Origin: Bernardetia sp. MNP-M8
GTDB lineage: Bacteria; Bacteroidota; Bacteroidia; Cytophagales; Bernardetiaceae
DNA: 64,000 bases
NCBI RefSeq assembly: GCF_037126285.1
Contig: NZ_CP147012.1
Span: forward strand, 3,494,676 to 3,558,675
Direction: 5' to 3'
Part shown: positions 28,806 through 37,032 of the stretch, piece after piece
Layout: each line of letters opens with the position of its first letter
How positions within the stretch are numbered: position 1 is the first letter of the stretch
Translations under genes and position numbers: made by a program
Notes under the pieces: generated by a model
Database searches by the model: none
What the model was told of the DNA's origin: nothing
Seen by the model: only the letters and a program-made list of their open reading frames with translations

Positions 28806-30032
28806 ATGGATACGATTTATACCGATAATCAAATTATTTTTATCTCTTCTCTTGTTCCTGCTTATGCAGTTATTGGAGTAGGTTTTTTTTGTGTCTTTAT
28901 AGGACTTATATTTTTTAGGAAAATATATAAAAAAATACGTTTTTTTTGGTTGATTTTTGGTCTTACTTTAATGGCTTTAGGAGTAATGGATTTGAAAGTG
29001 GGCAAAACAAAGAAAGTAATAATAGACAAAGAACAGTCAGCACTCATAGTTTTGGAACGCAAATATTTTGGTGAAGAAGTCAAGACATCAATTCCTTTCG
29101 ATAACTTTAGTCATATTGAAGTGATGCGTGATTGGACAATCCGACAAGGAAAACTATTTTCTAGAGAAGAACTTACGCTCAGTATTTCGCTAGTCCGTTG
29201 GGGATTGCAACCCATTGAATTAGGAATTTATAGTGAAAAAACGGTTTTGAAAGATTTAGTGAACAAACTTCGAACAACTGTTTCCTTTCCTGTCCATTTG
29301 GTTAGCAATCCAGAAGATAAAAGTTATGCAAATTTTTCTAGGCAGTTTCTCAATGCTGATAATGTCGAAATTGCTTATGCATACCCACTCATGGAAATCT
29401 CTTTATTGCCAGATTCTGTGCAAATAACAGAGCCTACTTATGATCTTCCACGTCCTATAAATATCAGTATTGTTAGACAAGGAAACGATGATATGGCTAT
29501 TTGGAACAACACCTATAATGTCTTTTGGATTGCTTTGGTAGGTATTCTGACTTTTGGAGGTTTATTTTTATTACAAAATTGGGTACTTCCCAAAAAAGGA
29601 TTTGGAATTGCCTTTGCTCTTTTTTACTCCTCTTTTATAATTGCTGGTGTTGTTTGGATAGGTTTTGTTTTGTCAGCCTCATTTAGTAAAACACAGATTG
29701 AGTTTAGGGAAAGCAATATTTCATATTCTACTCGTCTTTTTGGGATAAAAGCCTTCGAACAAATAACGCCTAAAGCAGATATCAATGAGCTTTTGCCTAT
29801 CATGAATTCAGTCAATCCAACTGATGGACAACTAACCATGGTGACAGCACAAGGTTTGGTTTTGATAATGAGTAATATTGTTGAACCTATAGATGCTGTA
29901 AATACACTTTTCAAAAAAGCACAAGGCGCACCCATGGATTACCGTATCTTGATTGATATAGAATCATTAACAATGGGAGAACGATTACTATTAGAAAAAG
30001 AAATGAGAAGATACTTGACAGGAGAAAAATAA
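28806..30032 (+). CDS. hypothetical four-helix membrane protein, about 408 aa
   Basis: The frame also allows a TTG start at 28797, but ATG 28806 (MDTIYTDNQ) is preferred. Two N-terminal membrane helices (about residues 11-33 and 43-60) and two more near 235-285 enclose soluble parts. I do not recognise the family. It lies 55 bp after the LysM-like gene on the same strand, with an AATTTTTAATTTTTAATT tract between. Confidence 0.6.
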   Translation: MDTIYTDNQIIFISSLVPAYAVIGVGFFCVFIGLIFFRKIYKKIRFFWLIFGLTLMALGVMDLKVGKTKKVIIDKEQSALIVLERKYFGEEVKTSIPFDNFSHIEVMRDWTIRQGKLFSREELTLSISLVRWGLQPIELGIYSEKTVLKDLVNKLRTTVSFPVHLVSNPEDKSYANFSRQFLNADNVEIAYAYPLMEISLLPDSVQITEPTYDLPRPINISIVRQGNDDMAIWNNTYNVFWIALVGILTFGGLFLLQNWVLPKKGFGIAFALFYSSFIIAGVVWIGFVLSASFSKTQIEFRESNISYSTRLFGIKAFEQITPKADINELLPIMNSVNPTDGQLTMVTAQGLVLIMSNIVEPIDAVNTLFKKAQGAPMDYRILIDIESLTMGERLLLEKEMRRYLTGEK

Positions 30033-30249
30033 TATATTCACCTATAATTTCAAAATCCATTAGAATATCAGTTTTTAGAAATTAGATTGAATCAGTTTTA
30101 GATGAAAAACAGTTTTTTTTACATTTGCAAAATTTAGTTTATATTTGTCTTTGATAGATTATTAATTTTAATATTCAAAGATACAGAAAAGTGATTGTAT
30201 TAGCATTTGCTTGAACTCATTATTTATTTACTATTTATTTTGATAGATT

Positions 30250-31485
30250 ATGGAAAGAATACACATCAAGAATTTTAAACAGATTAAAGAAGCAGACCTT
30301 TATTTGCGTAAGTTTAATGTCATTGTAGGCGAACATACTTGTGGGAAAAGTACACTTATGAAAGTAGCTTATTTTATGCATCACTTACAAGACGAAATTA
30401 TAAACGAAGTTTCTGCTAATGCACCACAGATTTTTAGACACAATTTCTTTGGACGTATGAAACAAGCTGTCCGAATTGCTTTTGTTCATCATTTTGGTTC
30501 TACAAGACACTTAGCAGATTTTACAATTGATTATTATACACCTTCTGGCGAGTTAGTTTGTTTTTATATCAATGATAATAATGATTTAGATTTATTTTTT
30601 GTAGATGATTTTGGAGATAAAATATTAGATAACTCTTTTGCTGCTGTTGAAGAATTAGTAGAACTCAAAAATAAAGGTTTAGATAGCACTTCGACAGAAT
30701 GGCAAGAAGTTTTAGATGCGCTCAGAGCTAGATTAAATATTGTTTTTGGAGATAATACACAAGAACTTTATATTCCAAATAATAGAAGTGTTTGGTTTGC
30801 TATCGGAAATCGTGTTCAAACGCTTTTTGATGAAATGGAACAAACACTTAAAAGCAAAGGATTTTTACGTTTCGATTCCGAACACGAACTTTTTCATTTG
30901 CGTTTTGTACAGCATATCAAAAATAATGTACTTCCTGTTTTTAAAAGAAATGCAACGCTAAAAGATGTATTTTTTGATGTTATGAAATTTAGTACAGATG
31001 CAAATCTGACAATAGATTCGACAAGCACACAAATTGCTCAGCTTCTTCAAGGAACATATCAGACAGATACTTTTGGAGAAAAAATATTTTATGAGCTTCC
31101 TGAAAAATACGTATATCTTCAAAACGCTTCAACGCATCAACAAGAACTTATCCGTATGATTCAAGATTTGTTTTTGGCTGCTCTTCGTCAGAAACCTGTT
31201 TTGCGCTTTATCGAACACCCTGAAGCACAAGTACGAACAGATTTACATGAAACTCTTACTGAGTTTTTGGTTTGGTTTGCTACTTCTCATCCTGAAAATC
31301 AACTTGTTTTCTCTACACATTCTTCTCAAATGGTAGATACACTCAACAAAATTGTAGGAAAAGGAAAACTTCTCAAAAGTGAAGATGTAAATGTTTTGAC
31401 ATTAGATGATGGAAATCTAGTTACACTTTCGAACCAAGAAACTGGAAAAGTAGAAGATACTTTGACAGAAAAATATTTAGTATAA
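30250..31485 (+). CDS. AAA family ATPase (AAA_15/OLD-like ABC-type ATPase), 411 aa
   Basis: The N-terminus MERIHIKNFKQIKEADLYL and P-loop GEHTCGKST (residues 27-35) begin an SMC/RecF-like ATPase fold. Near the C-terminus RFIEHPEAQVRTDLHETL is the Walker B/D-loop region and LVFSTHSSQMVDTLN the switch motif. The P-loop has His-Thr-Cys where Asn-Gly-Ser is more usual. No TOPRIM, nuclease or methylase partner gene is adjacent. Proteins of this fold occur in DNA repair and in anti-phage systems; here the role cannot be told. A -7-like TACATTTG is at 30120-30127 without a good -33. Confidence 0.75.
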   Translation: MERIHIKNFKQIKEADLYLRKFNVIVGEHTCGKSTLMKVAYFMHHLQDEIINEVSANAPQIFRHNFFGRMKQAVRIAFVHHFGSTRHLADFTIDYYTPSGELVCFYINDNNDLDLFFVDDFGDKILDNSFAAVEELVELKNKGLDSTSTEWQEVLDALRARLNIVFGDNTQELYIPNNRSVWFAIGNRVQTLFDEMEQTLKSKGFLRFDSEHELFHLRFVQHIKNNVLPVFKRNATLKDVFFDVMKFSTDANLTIDSTSTQIAQLLQGTYQTDTFGEKIFYELPEKYVYLQNASTHQQELIRMIQDLFLAALRQKPVLRFIEHPEAQVRTDLHETLTEFLVWFATSHPENQLVFSTHSSQMVDTLNKIVGKGKLLKSEDVNVLTLDDGNLVTLSNQETGKVEDTLTEKYLV

Positions 31486-31524
31486 GTGTAGAAGATCAAG
31501 GCTTTCTTATAAAAACAGAAAAAT

Positions 31525-31563
31525 GCCGTTGTTGGTGTTTTAGCGATAGCGACACCAACAACC
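31525..31563. repeat. copy 3 (best formed) of the GTTGTTGGTGTC-type dispersed inverted repeat
   Basis: GTTGTTGGTGT (31528-31538) and ACACCAACAAC (31552-31562) form a perfect 11-bp stem with a 13-nt loop. It lies 40 bp after the ATPase stop. Confidence 0.7.
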
Positions 31564-31564
31564 A

Positions 31565-31602
31565 CAAAATCCTTTTAAAATAGTTTTGAAAGGATTTTTA
31601 GT
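31565..31602 (+). terminator. terminator after the AAA ATPase gene
   Basis: AATCCTTT and AAAGGATT pair across a TAAAATAGTTTTG loop, and T residues follow. It lies directly after the dispersed inverted repeat. Confidence 0.6.
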
Positions 31603-31647
31603 TTTTATGGAACACAGATTTTACGGATTATACAAGATTAATAAACA

Positions 31648-31778
31648 TTATCACGGTTAATTTAGTAATGTTCATTTTTCCATAGCGACAGGTTTGCAAA
31701 CCTGTCGCTATGGAAAAATAAGAGTGTTTTGTTTTTCTATAACTAATTGATTATTAGACCTGTAAATAACCGTGATAA
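31648..31778. repeat. nested inverted repeat around a 34-bp perfect palindrome
   Basis: TTATCACGGTTA (31648-31659) and its reverse complement TAACCGTGATAA (31767-31778) enclose CCATAGCGACAGGTTTG and its exact complement (31680-31713 as a whole). Confidence 0.65.
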
Positions 31779-31841
31779 CGTTTAATACAGATTTTTTTAA
31801 TAATTTATCAACAAGCCTTTGTTGGAATTTTAATAAAAACA

Positions 31842-31949
31842 GGATTAAAACCCTGTCCAATTTATAATTCATAGCCTATTTTTGAAAATACATCTTTATA
31901 AAAAAACACAAAAGGTTGTTTTTTAATTGAACAGGGTTTCAACCCTGTT
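31842..31949. repeat. pair of AACAGGGTT palindromes before mnmE
   Basis: AACAGGGTT-TC-AACCCTGTT is perfect at 31930-31949. An imperfect version (AACAGGATTAAAACCCTGTC) lies at about 31839-31859. With the neighbouring repeats they fill the 550-bp gap 31486-32035, which has no gene. Confidence 0.6.
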
Positions 31950-32035
31950 TAGTAATGTGAATTTTTCAAAGTGTAAATTTATTCATTTTACATTCCCTAA
32001 CATAACGATACCAACAAATATTTCTACTTCTATTT

Positions 32036-33469
32036 ATGAAATTCACTGATTTTTCTGATACTATTATTGCTCTTTCTACACCTGCTGGACGTGGTGCAAT
32101 TGCGCTTGTTCGTCTTTCTGGGGCTGATGCTATTTTGCATACACAGACATTTTTTAAGGGTAAAAATCTAGTAGAACAAAAAACGCATACCGTTCATTTT
32201 GGAACAATTAGAAATCCTGAAAATGAAATTTTGGATGAGGTAGTAGTAACTATTTTTAAAGCTCCTAATTCGTTTACGAAAGAAAATGTAGTCGAAATTT
32301 CTTGTCATGGTTCTCCTTTTATTGTCAAACGAATTGTTCAGAATTTTTTAGATAATTCGCCTGTTCGTTATGCAAAAGCAGGAGAGTTTACACAAAGAGC
32401 TTTTTTGAATGGTCGTTTTGATTTGGCACAAGCTGAAGCTGTTGCTGATTTGATTGCAGCAGATTCGGCAGCATCACATAAAGTAGCTATTTCTCAACTT
32501 CGTGGTGGTTTTTCTTCTCAAATAAAAGAACTTCGCCAGCAACTTCTTGATTTTGTTTCTTTGATAGAGTTAGAATTAGATTTTGGCGAAGAAGATGTAG
32601 AGTTTGCCGAGCGTGAAAAATTGACAGCCTTAGTAAAAACAATTCAGACAGTTATAGAACAGCTTTTAAGTTCTTTTGAGCTTGGAAATGCTATTAAAAA
32701 TGGAGTTCCGACTGTTATAGCAGGAAAACCAAATGCAGGAAAATCTACACTTTTAAATGCTCTCTTGAATGAAGAAAAGGCTATCGTTTCAGAAATTGCA
32801 GGAACGACAAGAGATTTTATAGAAGATGAAATAAGTATTGAAGGAATTGCATTTCGTTTTATAGACACAGCAGGATTGCGTTATACAGACGATAAAGTAG
32901 AATCGATTGGAGTAGAGCGAGCAAGAAAAAAAATGAGTGAGGCATCGCTAATTTTGTATGTAATTGATTTGTCTGAATTGTTTAATGGAAATATTACAAA
33001 AGAAGAGTTTTTTACAGAAATAAAGGAAATTGAGCAGCTGAATATCAATACACTTTTTGTTTTGAATAAAGCTGATTTTTGGTCTAAAATTGAAGAAGAA
33101 AATAACTTTGAGTGGTACAACAAACTCAAGGAATGGATAGAAAAATCAGCTACTATTTTTACACAAGCCAACAATACAACAGACAAAGAAGATATTGAAA
33201 AGCTAAAAATAAAAATTTTGGAAGTCATTCAAGCTGATAGTTTCCATGCAGGCGATACGCTCGTTACCAATACACGCCATTACGAAAGTCTGAAAGGTGC
33301 AAGTTTTGCATTAAAAGATGTTTTGAATGCCTTAGAAATGGGTTTCTCAGGCGATTTGCTTTCTTTAGATTTGCGAACAGCCTTAGAACATCTAGGAGCA
33401 ATTACTGGCGAAGTTTCAAACGATGAAATTTTAGGAAATATATTTGGTAAGTTCTGTATAGGAAAGTAA
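32036..33469 (+). CDS. mnmE: tRNA modification GTPase MnmE
   Basis: MnmE works with MnmG to place (carboxymethyl)aminomethyl on wobble U34 of certain tRNAs. The N-terminal folate-binding domain shows STPAGRGAIALVRLSG. The G domain has GKPNAGKSTLLNALL, the G2 loop GTTRDFIED, DTAGLR and NKAD. The C-terminus ends FCIGK with the conserved Cys474. Length 477 aa is normal. One of its natural substrates is tRNA-Leu(UAA), whose intron-containing gene lies at 60807. Confidence 0.97.
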   Translation: MKFTDFSDTIIALSTPAGRGAIALVRLSGADAILHTQTFFKGKNLVEQKTHTVHFGTIRNPENEILDEVVVTIFKAPNSFTKENVVEISCHGSPFIVKRIVQNFLDNSPVRYAKAGEFTQRAFLNGRFDLAQAEAVADLIAADSAASHKVAISQLRGGFSSQIKELRQQLLDFVSLIELELDFGEEDVEFAEREKLTALVKTIQTVIEQLLSSFELGNAIKNGVPTVIAGKPNAGKSTLLNALLNEEKAIVSEIAGTTRDFIEDEISIEGIAFRFIDTAGLRYTDDKVESIGVERARKKMSEASLILYVIDLSELFNGNITKEEFFTEIKEIEQLNINTLFVLNKADFWSKIEEENNFEWYNKLKEWIEKSATIFTQANNTTDKEDIEKLKIKILEVIQADSFHAGDTLVTNTRHYESLKGASFALKDVLNALEMGFSGDLLSLDLRTALEHLGAITGEVSNDEILGNIFGKFCIGK

Positions 33470-33481
33470 GAGCATGAAAAA

Positions 33482-33522
33482 AACGATTTGAGAAAAGTAT
33501 AAATTCTCAAATCGCTTTTTAG
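33482..33522. terminator. bidirectional terminator between mnmE and the EEP-family gene
   Basis: CGATTTGAGAA (33484-33494) and TTCTCAAATCG (33504-33514) form a perfect 11-bp stem with A run before and T run after. Confidence 0.85.
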
Positions 33523-33546
33523 AATATAGAACATGATTAGCAAATC

Positions 33547-34587
33547 TTATTCAATAAGAAACTTTCCATAAAGAGGAAAATGGTCGGAGTCAAAACTTTC
33601 TAATCGTTCAAACTCTACAACTGAAATTTTTTCAGTAACATAAAAATGGTCTAAAGGCCATCTCAAAAAATAAGAAGTTGCATCAAAAGTATTATATAAT
33701 CCTCTACCAATTCTGACATCTTTCAGTTTTGTGTTATCTTCTCCAAACAAACGTTCTGTTCTGCCCCAAGCCAAATCATTAAAATCTCCTCCTACTAACG
33801 ACGGATAGTTATCTTTCTTTACTAAATCTGCTATTCTAAGCAATTCTTTTTCTTCTTTTTTATTCTCCTCTATCATTTTCATTTCTCCTACATTATCAGG
33901 GTATTTGTCGCTTGGCATAGGAGCTACTGGATGTACTCCATAAAACTTAAAAACTTTTCCTGATGGCAGTGTTACAAGTGCATGAAAAGAAGGAACTTTA
34001 GAAAGATTCAAATATTTTATTTCAGAATCTTTCAATGGAAATTTTGAATAAAGAGCCATTCCATAGGCATTATCTAATGGTATCTTCATCGTATGAGGGT
34101 ATTCTTTTTCCAAACTTTGTAGTTCTTTTACCCACCAATCATCTACTTCCATAGCCAATATCATATCTGGGTCTGCTTTTTCTATTATTTCTAAAAACTT
34201 AGAAGAGTTTTTGTTAGTAATAAGGACATTTCCCAAAAGTATTCCTACTGTATTTTTTTCATCAACAGATATAGTTTCTACACTTGGAACTTCCTTAGAC
34301 CACAATAGATAGGGAGCCATTACACTAAGTTGAATCAAAACTGCTGAAATAAGTCCTGTAAGTAAAAGAATAGTAGGTTTGTTCCAACGAAGTTTTATAA
34401 TGACAAAATAGATAAGTATGATAATAGATAAAATAAACTGTATCATTCTAGGAAAGTCCAATACCTTTAAATACCACCTTGGAATATCATAGATTAAAGA
34501 TAAAATGCTAGAAATAATAATGAGTACGCTAAGCACAATAGCTATGTAAAATGCTCCTTTTCTGAGGTTACTGTATGTTTTGTTCAT
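33547..34587 (-). CDS. membrane-anchored endonuclease/exonuclease/phosphatase (EEP) family protein
   Basis: Three N-terminal membrane helices (about residues 11-33, 45-64 and 72-95) are followed by an EEP domain. Recognisable active-site parts are the Asn of LLGNVLIT, the Glu of AMEVDDWW, GVHPVAP, VGGDFNDLAWG and the C-terminal SDHFPLYG. The catalytic domain is probably periplasmic. Substrate (nucleic acid, inositol phosphate or lipid) cannot be told. Confidence 0.85.
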   Translation of the reverse strand: MNKTYSNLRKGAFYIAIVLSVLIIISSILSLIYDIPRWYLKVLDFPRMIQFILSIIILIYFVIIKLRWNKPTILLLTGLISAVLIQLSVMAPYLLWSKEVPSVETISVDEKNTVGILLGNVLITNKNSSKFLEIIEKADPDMILAMEVDDWWVKELQSLEKEYPHTMKIPLDNAYGMALYSKFPLKDSEIKYLNLSKVPSFHALVTLPSGKVFKFYGVHPVAPMPSDKYPDNVGEMKMIEENKKEEKELLRIADLVKKDNYPSLVGGDFNDLAWGRTERLFGEDNTKLKDVRIGRGLYNTFDATSYFLRWPLDHFYVTEKISVVEFERLESFDSDHFPLYGKFLIE

Positions 34588-34771
34588 ATTTTCTGTAAAG
34601 AAGATTAAAAAATAAAGGCAAATTGGAATGAAACCAAGTATCTCTAAAAAAACTTTTTTACAAAAAATAGTGAATAGGTAAAAAGTAATTTAGATTCTGA
34701 AGTTTGCCCTATAAAGTCATAAAACATACACACTACCCATAATGTTGTTGATTTTATTTTTTACAAAAAAA

Positions 34772-34811
34772 AATGACTTGAGAAAAATATAACTTCTCAA
34801 GTCGTTTTTAT
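34772..34811 (-). terminator. terminator after the 292-aa secreted protein gene
   Basis: GACTTGAGAA (34775-34784) and TTCTCAAGTC (34794-34803) form a 10-bp stem. On the minus strand it is followed by T residues (complement of A 34764-34773). Confidence 0.8.
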
Positions 34812-34838
34812 TTATTATTACTATTTATCGTTCTCTTT

Positions 34839-35717
34839 TTATTCTGGTAATAATGTAAATTTTGTTTTTTTGTTGGCATTCATTACTCCTTTTGCTTCTA
34901 AAGACATAATTCCATTATACGAAATCCATCTTCCCTTATCTATCGAAAATTCAGCAATTGCTTGATGATTAAATCTCATCATTGTATCTTTTTTTCCATC
35001 ACTTTCAAAAAAACTAGGAGAATTAAAAATGCCATTTACATATTCTTCTACGTTATATTTTAGCACTGCAATCCTTTCTCCATCTATCATTTTTATATCT
35101 ACTAAAGTAACTTCGTTTATCTTATAAGCACTATCACACTCAAAATTTTGATCATTGGTAATAAAATTCACATCAAGTTTCCAAGTATCTCCTATACTTA
35201 CAGGTTTATTGGGCAATTCAAATAAAACAGAGATTAAATTCTTTTGTCGGCTTTGAAGCCAAAAACTATGAATTTCTCCTGTTTCAAGTACAGAGCCACG
35301 TAATACAACACCTTTATTCATCGCACTCATCATTCTAAGAATAGTCTTTGTTCCTCTGATCGTATCATTTTCAATTTCTGAATCAGATTCTCTATTATAC
35401 ATTTTCATCTGAATGTCTATAACTCCTTTTTGTTTTTTATGTAAAGTTGTGATATAATCCATATCAGCTACTACCTTATTTAATTGATTAAATAATTTTT
35501 GTGATTCTGACAATCCTTCTTTCTTATTAGAAGAAAGAGAATTGAAAAGACTTCCAAAATCCATTTCCATATAAGAACTATCCATTTCTTTCATAGCTGT
35601 CTTATAACTGAGTTCTTCATTTTCTTGAATTTTCCATCTCAAATCAACACTTTCTTTGTCTTGAGCAAAAGCTGTAATTGGTATGAGAGTAAGTAATACT
35701 ATTAAGATATTTTTCAT
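34839..35717 (-). CDS. secreted protein of unknown function, 292 aa (possibly DUF6263-like)
   Basis: A signal peptide ends ITAFAQ (about residue 19). The mature protein has LRWKIQENEELSYKTAMKE, a two-strand pattern, and later NKPVSIGDTWKLDVN, which recalls the DUF6263 group of Bacteroidota; that link is from memory and unsure. It lies 12 bp after the TPR gene on the same strand, so the two are probably an operon ending at 34772. Confidence 0.65.
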   Translation of the reverse strand: MKNILIVLLTLIPITAFAQDKESVDLRWKIQENEELSYKTAMKEMDSSYMEMDFGSLFNSLSSNKKEGLSESQKLFNQLNKVVADMDYITTLHKKQKGVIDIQMKMYNRESDSEIENDTIRGTKTILRMMSAMNKGVVLRGSVLETGEIHSFWLQSRQKNLISVLFELPNKPVSIGDTWKLDVNFITNDQNFECDSAYKINEVTLVDIKMIDGERIAVLKYNVEEYVNGIFNSPSFFESDGKKDTMMRFNHQAIAEFSIDKGRWISYNGIMSLEAKGVMNANKKTKFTLLPE

Positions 35718-35729
35718 TTTTCTTAAAGT

Positions 35730-36662
35730 TTAATTGCAGTATTTAATTAATAATTGATTGACTTCTTTTCCATAATTTTTTTCAAAATTTAATGATTTGG
35801 CTTTATTCAAATATTCACACCCCTTCTCCATATCTTTTTCATCAATGGCAATTATTGCAAGGTTACGATATGCGTATGAGTTAGTAGGCTTGATAGCTAA
35901 GGATTTACTAATAATCTCTTTTGCTTCTTCACTATTGCCCATATTATGCTTATTCAACCCATAATTATTTAAAAATAAAGCATCTTTATCATTATAAATT
36001 ACTTGAAAAACTGAATCAGCTTCTTCATATTTTTTCAACATGGAATAGCAATAAGCTAAATTCATTTCATTCTGAGCTTTTGGATTTAATGCTTTCACTT
36101 TTATCAAATCTTTCAATGCACATTCAAAATCTTGTGAAGCAAAACATACCTCAAGTCTTTTCTGATAATACCACCAATTATTAGTTTCGATTTCGATAGC
36201 TTTATCAAAGTTATTTTTAGCTTCTTCAAATTTGCTTTGGCTATAAAGAAGTTGTCCTTTATTAAAATAACCACTTGCCATTTGAGCAAACTCTTTAATT
36301 GCTCTATCATAATAGAAATGAGCACTATCAACTTGTTTTAAAGAAACATAACAATTAGCAAGATTTACTAATGCCATACCTAGTTCTGGTGCATCTGTAG
36401 TTGCAATTTCTAAAAAAAGTGGTTTTGCTTGTAAAATATCTTTCATCTCTGCATAGGTATTAGCGATCCAAAATTTTACTGCTATAGAAGGATTTTTCTT
36501 ATACTCTTTCTGAAACTTCTTTAATGCTTTGTCATACTCTTTGTTAGCAAAATAGCTTTGACCTTCTTGCATAGTTTTGCTTGCCTGTTGTGCTTTAGCC
36601 GAAAAAGCAAATAAACAGATAAACAGTAACAACATATAGAAAACGAAATTATATTTTTTCAT
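35730..36662 (-). CDS. secreted tetratricopeptide-repeat protein, 310 aa
   Basis: A signal peptide ends FSAKAQ (about residue 25). About seven TPR units follow, for example SYFANKEYDKALKKFQKEY, SGYFNKGQLLYSQSKFEEAK and NSYAYRNLAIIAIDEKD. Likely a periplasmic or envelope scaffold protein. Operon with the downstream 292-aa gene. Confidence 0.8.
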   Translation of the reverse strand: MKKYNFVFYMLLLFICLFAFSAKAQQASKTMQEGQSYFANKEYDKALKKFQKEYKKNPSIAVKFWIANTYAEMKDILQAKPLFLEIATTDAPELGMALVNLANCYVSLKQVDSAHFYYDRAIKEFAQMASGYFNKGQLLYSQSKFEEAKNNFDKAIEIETNNWWYYQKRLEVCFASQDFECALKDLIKVKALNPKAQNEMNLAYCYSMLKKYEEADSVFQVIYNDKDALFLNNYGLNKHNMGNSEEAKEIISKSLAIKPTNSYAYRNLAIIAIDEKDMEKGCEYLNKAKSLNFEKNYGKEVNQLLIKYCN

Positions 36663-36725
36663 TTTATGAAATAGAGTTTGATAGGTTTTGACTTCATTAT
36701 AAAAAACAAAAATACTATTTAAATT

Positions 36726-36893
36726 CTACTTTCCATTTTTTAATAAATGAAAACACCTTTTTAACCTGTAAGAATATCTATTTGAAACTGAACCAAGCGT
36801 TTTGAAATCCTTTTTAATGAGTTCTATCAAATCCTCTTCAAACTCTTTATTTTCAATATAAGCACAATTCATTTTTACAAATTCAACTATTTT
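36726..36893 (-). pseudogene. C-terminal remnant of a paralogue of the 53909-55234 TPR lipoprotein
   Basis: Read on the minus strand, 55 codons to a TAG give FVKMNCAYIENKEF, then DLIELIKKDFKTLGS and NRYSYRLK, ending KNGK. The intact gene at 53909-55234 ends YVKLNCAYIEKRDF, DLIQLIKKDFKTLGS, NRYSYGLK, ENGK. An in-frame TGA (36896-36894) lies just upstream. No start or upstream half exists, and the similarity runs slightly past the stop codon. It is therefore a decayed gene end. Confidence 0.8.
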
Positions 36894-36968
36894 TCATAAA
36901 CCTGCCCTGCTGACGATATATAAATCAGAGTAAATTTAATCAAAAGGGAAATAGAGATAAAATGTCTA

Positions 36969-37003
36969 TAAAAAAACCTTCACTCAAAGAGCAAAGGTTT
37001 TGT
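36969..37003 (-). terminator. terminator of the 2007-aa surface protein gene
   Basis: AAACCTT (36974-36980) and AAGGTTT (36994-37000), with an inner CTC/GAG pair, form a hairpin. On the minus strand it is followed by TTTTTT. Confidence 0.7.
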
Positions 37004-37032
37004 ATAACTACTTTATATTTAAAACAAACCAT

